Assembly (NCBI GenBank): GCA_021107685.1
Contig: JAIOSH010000311.1
Location: forward strand, 1-8,567
Direction of reading: 5' to 3'
DNA from: Bacteroidales bacterium
GTDB taxonomy: Bacteria; Bacteroidota; Bacteroidia; Bacteroidales; SMBSF39
DNA length: 8,567 nt
Positions 5,942-8,567 of this stretch are shown here, in pieces; within the stretch, counting starts at the first letter, position 1; each line of letters opens with the position of its first letter. The notes beneath the pieces are model-generated. The model had not been told where the DNA came from. It did no database searches and saw only the letters and a list, made by a program, of their open reading frames with translations. Made by a program: the position numbers and the translations under genes.

Positions 5942-7207
5942 CTAATTACTAATTTTCAGTTGCACTTGTTCAATATATGTTTCTGTTGCTTTAATAATAT
6001 TAAAAACAAATCGGTCAATAATGATTTCATCGTTATTTTTGGGAATACTTTCGTGAGTATTAATAATTAAACCGCCAAGTGTCTCATAATCGTCTGATTC
6101 GGGTAAATTGAGCTTATATTTTTCGTTCAGGTAATCTATTTCCAGCCGGGCAGAAAAAATATACTCCTGTTCATTTATTTGCTTTTCAATTAGTTCAACA
6201 GTATCAAACTCATCATTGATTTCACCAAAAATTTCTTCGATAATATCTTCAATAGTTATTATTCCCGATGTTCCTCCAAATTCATCTACAACAACAGCTA
6301 TACTTTTATGTTCATTTATCAGCATACTTAAAACATTATTGGCAAGCATTGTTTCGGGTACAATACTAATAGATCTAGTTATTGATTTAATATCTTCAGG
6401 ATTTTTAAACATATCGGAGGAATGAATATATCCTATAATATTATCAATTGTATCGCTGTAAATAAGAATTTTAGAATGACCTGTTTCAATTAATAGTTGT
6501 TTTAATTTTTCAATAGTATCATTTTCTTCCAGGGCAGCAATTTCGGTTCTTGGGATCATACATTCCCTTAATTTTATATTGCGAAAATCAATAGCATTCT
6601 GAAACATTTGTATTTCTTGTTTCACTTCATTTACTTTATAGTCAACAGAATGAAATTCTTTTACGTAATTATCAAGATCGACATGACTGAAATCAAATTT
6701 TTCCTTTGTAAATTTAATTCTAAATATTTTTTTTAATAAAAATTCAGAAAACCCAATAAACACATATATAATTGGGTAAAATAATAAATAAAAAAGTTTA
6801 ACAGGTATTGCAAAAAAATTCAAAATACTATTCGGATTAATTCTGAAAATAACCTTTGGAATAAATTCTGCTGCAATAAGTATTAATAAAGTAGAAAGTA
6901 TTGTCTGACTTATAAGTATAATAAATTCTGTTGTTAATTTATCAGGAAGTGTATTTATTATAACAGGTTCAAGGATTTTCGCCATTGCAATACCATAGAT
7001 AACTAATGCAATATTATTACCTAAAAGTAATGCACCAATAATTTTAGTAGGAAATTTATAAAAATCCGATAATATTTTTGCAGAGAACAAGCCTTTGTTT
7101 CTGTCTAATTCAATTTTCAATTTATTGGAACTTACAAAAGCTATTTCCATTCCTGAAAAAAAGGCAGATAATAGTAAAGTAATAATAATTGTTATCCAAC
7201 TGTCCAT
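5942..7207 (-). CDS. CNNM/CBS-pair/CorC-HlyC membrane protein (hemolysin family, GldE-like)
   Basis: A 421-residue protein with the standard architecture. An N-terminal CNNM (DUF21) membrane domain spans about 1-160, with FFSGMEIAF at 16-24 and hydrophobic segments near 5-25, 55-78, 92-118 and 130-155. A CBS pair spans about 215-335, from CMIPRTEI (216-223) to VVVDEFGGTSGIITIED (305-321). A C-terminal CorC_HlyC domain spans about 340-418. Family members are linked to Mg2+/Co2+ efflux, with the CBS pair sensing nucleotide. The name hemolysin is historical. GldE, a gliding protein, shares this architecture, but I see no other gld gene, so I do not assign that name. In Bacteroidota the gene commonly follows lptC, as here, though a 490-base repeat-filled gap now separates them. 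Its stop codon abuts that of the convergent antiporter gene with no base between. Confidence 0.9.
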   Translation of the reverse strand: MDSWITIIITLLLSAFFSGMEIAFVSSNKLKIELDRNKGLFSAKILSDFYKFPTKIIGALLLGNNIALVIYGIAMAKILEPVIINTLPDKLTTEFIILISQTILSTLLILIAAEFIPKVIFRINPNSILNFFAIPVKLFYLLFYPIIYVFIGFSEFLLKKIFRIKFTKEKFDFSHVDLDNYVKEFHSVDYKVNEVKQEIQMFQNAIDFRNIKLRECMIPRTEIAALEENDTIEKLKQLLIETGHSKILIYSDTIDNIIGYIHSSDMFKNPEDIKSITRSISIVPETMLANNVLSMLINEHKSIAVVVDEFGGTSGIITIEDIIEEIFGEINDEFDTVELIEKQINEQEYIFSARLEIDYLNEKYKLNLPESDDYETLGGLIINTHESIPKNNDEIIIDRFVFNIIKATETYIEQVQLKISN

Positions 7208-7301
7208 GCAATAAATTATTCGTAACTAATCAGTTTATTAATCAATTTCTTTTCTCTAATTTTGAGGATAGATATTAAAAATGGTATAAGGGGAATAAGT
7301 G

Positions 7302-7456
7302 CAATACCATTAAGTTAAGCAAAATGAATAATGAATAACGATTAACGAATGATGATTTTAGAAGTTTAACTTTAAAATTATGAAATACTTCACAAATCTA
7401 AAATCGTTAATCGGTATTCGATATTCCAATCAATAATTTTTAACTTAATAGCATTG
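7302..7456. mobile_element. MITE-like palindromic element, 155 bases
   Basis: The ends are 17-base inverted repeats with 15 matches: CAATACCATTAAGTTAA (7302-7318) and TTAACTTAATAGCATTG (7440-7456). The interior continues the palindrome: the left arm reads GAATAACGATTAACGA then GATTTTAG, and the right arm read in reverse gives GAATACCGATTAACGATTTTAG. The arms differ by a short insertion and surround a centre with GAAGT/ACTTC. GGAATAAGTG (7292-7301) and GGAATAAGGG (7457-7466) directly abut the two ends and match in 9 of 10 bases, as a target-site duplication would. It encodes nothing, so it would need a transposase in trans. It could instead be a structural palindrome of the REP/BIME type. Confidence 0.55.
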
Positions 7457-7640
7457 GGAATAAGGGTATAAGGGTAGTCAGTTTTTGCAAATTCAAAATA
7501 TCAAATAATCAAAGTGTAAATTACAAAGTAAAAATAATAAAATGTTTGAACCCTAACTTTTTACTTATATTATTTATCATTTGATATTTTGACTTTATTC
7601 CCCCTATTTCCCTTATTTCCTTTATTTCCCATATACCCCA
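7456..7640. repeat. Second palindromic repeat with G-rich and C-rich outer arms
   Basis: TCAAAATATCAAAT (7493-7506) is a perfect 14-base inverted match to 7579-7592. Within it AAGTAAAAA (7526-7534) pairs with TTTTTACTT (7558-7566). Outside, the plus strand is G-rich on the left (GGGAATAAGGGTATAAGGG, 7456-7474) and C-rich on the right (7594-7640, repeated ATTTCC(C) units about 8-10 bases apart), forming an imperfect outer arm pair. Another G-rich patch at 7283-7299 continues this arm on the far side of the MITE-like element. No coding capacity is visible. Confidence 0.5.
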
Positions 7641-7700
7641 ATTCAATAATAATATTTGTTAAGATGTTTTCATTGTTAATTTAATACTGATTTGTTACAA

Positions 7701-8285
7701 TTATTCTTCATCTTGTTTAATTTTAAATTCACCTGTTGGATTTTTAATTGTGTAACTATCGAATTTTTCATCCGATTCAAGTCCTTCGCCATAAAGGGTT
7801 TCGTCTTCTGTTGTTATTTTCACAAAGACATCTGAATAAATTATTCCTTTTTTTTGGTCCCATATAAGATGCTCTGTATTTAATCTTTCATTTTTTTCAT
7901 TATTAATAACAACAACATCATTCTTTGCTTCCAGGATTTTCCTGTTTTCATAGCTTATTCCATAATTAGCAGTTAATTGTGACTTAACACTCATTATAGA
8001 ATCATAGAAAACAATTTTAAGACCATCAGGAAATTCCCAGTAAGGTTCTTTTTTCAAATACCTGTTCATAAGCGGACTTTCTAAAATTGCCTGCACTTTT
8101 CCCGAATCGCTATATATTAGCTCAATATGCTTTGCCGATTCAACAGGTAAGGAATCAATTGTAGTCAGTAAATTAATTGTTTGTATATCATTTTCACATG
8201 CAAAAAGCAATAATAAGAAAAGATATTTTGATATATTTTTCAGAGATAAGTATTTATTTTGCTGCTCTAACCTTAGTTTTTTCAT
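7701..8285 (-). CDS. lptC: LptC-like LPS export lipoprotein
   Basis: A 194-residue protein. Basic and polar residues 1-20 precede a hydrophobic stretch (21-28) ending in a lipobox-like L27-F28-A29-C30, so it is probably a lipoprotein, the form usual for Bacteroidota LptC. The remainder fits the LptC/OstA-like beta fold: I-E-L-I-Y-S-D-S-G-K-V-Q-A at 54-66, then the ESPLMNRY segment and P-Y-W-E-F-P-D-G-L-K-I-V-F-Y, repeated short strands, and a late W-D-Q-K-K-G-I-I-Y-S (142-151). LptC links the LptBFG extractor to the LptA bridge in LPS transport to the outer membrane. The ATG at 8285 overlaps the upstream TPR gene by 32 bases, so the two are probably cotranscribed. No other ATG precedes the lipobox. 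Confidence 0.85.
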   Translation of the reverse strand: MKKLRLEQQNKYLSLKNISKYLFLLLLFACENDIQTINLLTTIDSLPVESAKHIELIYSDSGKVQAILESPLMNRYLKKEPYWEFPDGLKIVFYDSIMSVKSQLTANYGISYENRKILEAKNDVVVINNEKNERLNTEHLIWDQKKGIIYSDVFVKITTEDETLYGEGLESDEKFDSYTIKNPTGEFKIKQDEE

Positions 8286-8567
8286 TTATCCAACATTCTA
8301 CGGTATATGTATCACCTTCCTTGAGGTCGTAAAAGAAAATTGTTTCTGTAACAGGAAAATGTTTAGAGTAAGAAGCAATCCTGCTGTTAGCTGTACTTGC
8401 AACTGATGGGTCAACAATTTTAGCTTTAATGTATTTATCAACAGCAACCCAATATGCTACTTTTTTGGTTAAATCATTATTACCGCAATTTTTAGCACTT
8501 GCTGCATACATATCTCCTATTAAAATATATGCATTGCCATCATCAGGTCTTAATTTTATTGTTTTAA
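8254..8567 (-). CDS. TPR-repeat protein, C-terminal part (runs past the window edge)
   Basis: The reading frame stays open from the stop codon at 8254 to the end of the window. It reads K-T-I-K-L-R-P-D-D-G-N-A-Y-I-L-I-G-D at 8512-8565 before the ATG at 8511, so that ATG is internal and the 5' part is missing. The visible segment matches a TPR unit (RPDDGNAYILIGDMYAASA), followed by AYWVAVDKYIKAKIVDPS, a second TPR-like helix pair. It then has the conserved tail YSKHFPVTETIFF...GDTYTVECWINEKTKVR. This ending is typical of a Bacteroidota family of TPR proteins encoded just upstream of lptC. The role is unknown; protein-protein scaffolding at the envelope is likely. It overlaps lptC by 32 bases. 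Confidence 0.85.
   Translation of the reverse strand, partial: KTIKLRPDDGNAYILIGDMYAASAKNCGNNDLTKKVAYWVAVDKYIKAKIVDPSVASTANSRIASYSKHFPVTETIFFYDLKEGDTYTVECWINEKTKVRAAK

Larger units (their letters stand above)
7208..7700. other. Gene-free repeat region between lptC-like and CorC-type genes
   Basis: I find no credible coding region in these 493 bases. They hold two palindromic repeat elements, described separately, G-rich patches at 7283-7299 and 7456-7474, and a C-rich patch at 7594-7640. Bases 7208-7282, just upstream of the CorC-type gene, contain no recognisable TAnnTTTG promoter. How that gene is now transcribed is unclear; readthrough from lptC or a promoter inside the repeats are options. 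Confidence 0.7.

Noticed and set aside
5942..7207. Naming the CorC-type gene gldE
   Set aside because: The architecture fits GldE, but it is shared by the whole hemolysin/CorC family and no gliding gene is visible here. The lptC neighbourhood points to the general family.
7403..7456. Promoter inside the MITE-like element (minus-strand TAGATTTG)
   Set aside because: TAGATTTG matches the -7 consensus, but no TTTG lies 18-21 bases upstream, so it is not listed as a feature.
7302..7640. CRISPR array in the repeat-rich gap
   Set aside because: The repeats are inverted and nested, not evenly spaced direct repeats with unique spacers, and no cas gene is nearby.

Overview
The window is a strongly AT-rich stretch of a Bacteroidota chromosome, most likely from the Bacteroidales or a close relative. 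This rests on three things seen here. The gene block TPR protein, LptC-like lipoprotein, CNNM/CBS/CorC protein is characteristic of that phylum. The YjbQ protein is of the subfamily common there. Several genes are preceded by the phylum's own promoter type (TTTG, 19 bases, TAnnTTTG). The ribosome-binding regions are A-rich and lack Shine-Dalgarno motifs.

Layout, left to right. A tRNA-Gly(CCC) gene lies on the minus strand at 41-113, with a good promoter (141-171) and a terminator-like hairpin (4-30). Next come three minus-strand accessory genes: a short SRPBCC-domain ORF that appears to have lost its middle (266-523), an exported nitrilase-superfamily protein (666-1745), and a protein of unknown function with a glycine-rich hydrophobic hairpin and a winged-helix-like end (1919-2635). 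The last has its own near-perfect promoter at 2688-2718. The spacer between it and the nitrilase gene looks like an integron attC site, and both genes share a short leader motif, so this part may be made of cassette-like modules.

A tight two-gene unit follows on the minus strand: a class V PLP-dependent enzyme (3133-4593) and YjbQ (2720-3130), separated by two bases. Divergent from it is a monovalent cation:proton antiporter (4721-5941, plus strand), whose promoter at 4666-4696 settles its start. It ends exactly where the convergent CNNM/CBS/CorC membrane protein ends (5942-7207, minus strand), with no bases between the stop codons.

Right of that gene is a gene-free stretch of about 490 bases (7208-7700) packed with palindromic repeats. 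One MITE-like palindrome (7302-7456) seems to have inserted into a second palindromic repeat, leaving a 10-base direct repeat. The stretch separates the CorC-type gene from LptC (7701-8285) and the 3' end of a TPR protein (8254 to beyond the window), which overlap and are probably cotranscribed.

The core genes concern the cell envelope (LPS transport, membrane ion handling) and cofactor or sulfur chemistry. The 266-2635 block looks like laterally acquired accessory DNA. I see no complete described defence or mobile system. The best candidates for something new are the cassette-like organisation of the two accessory genes and the nested palindromes.
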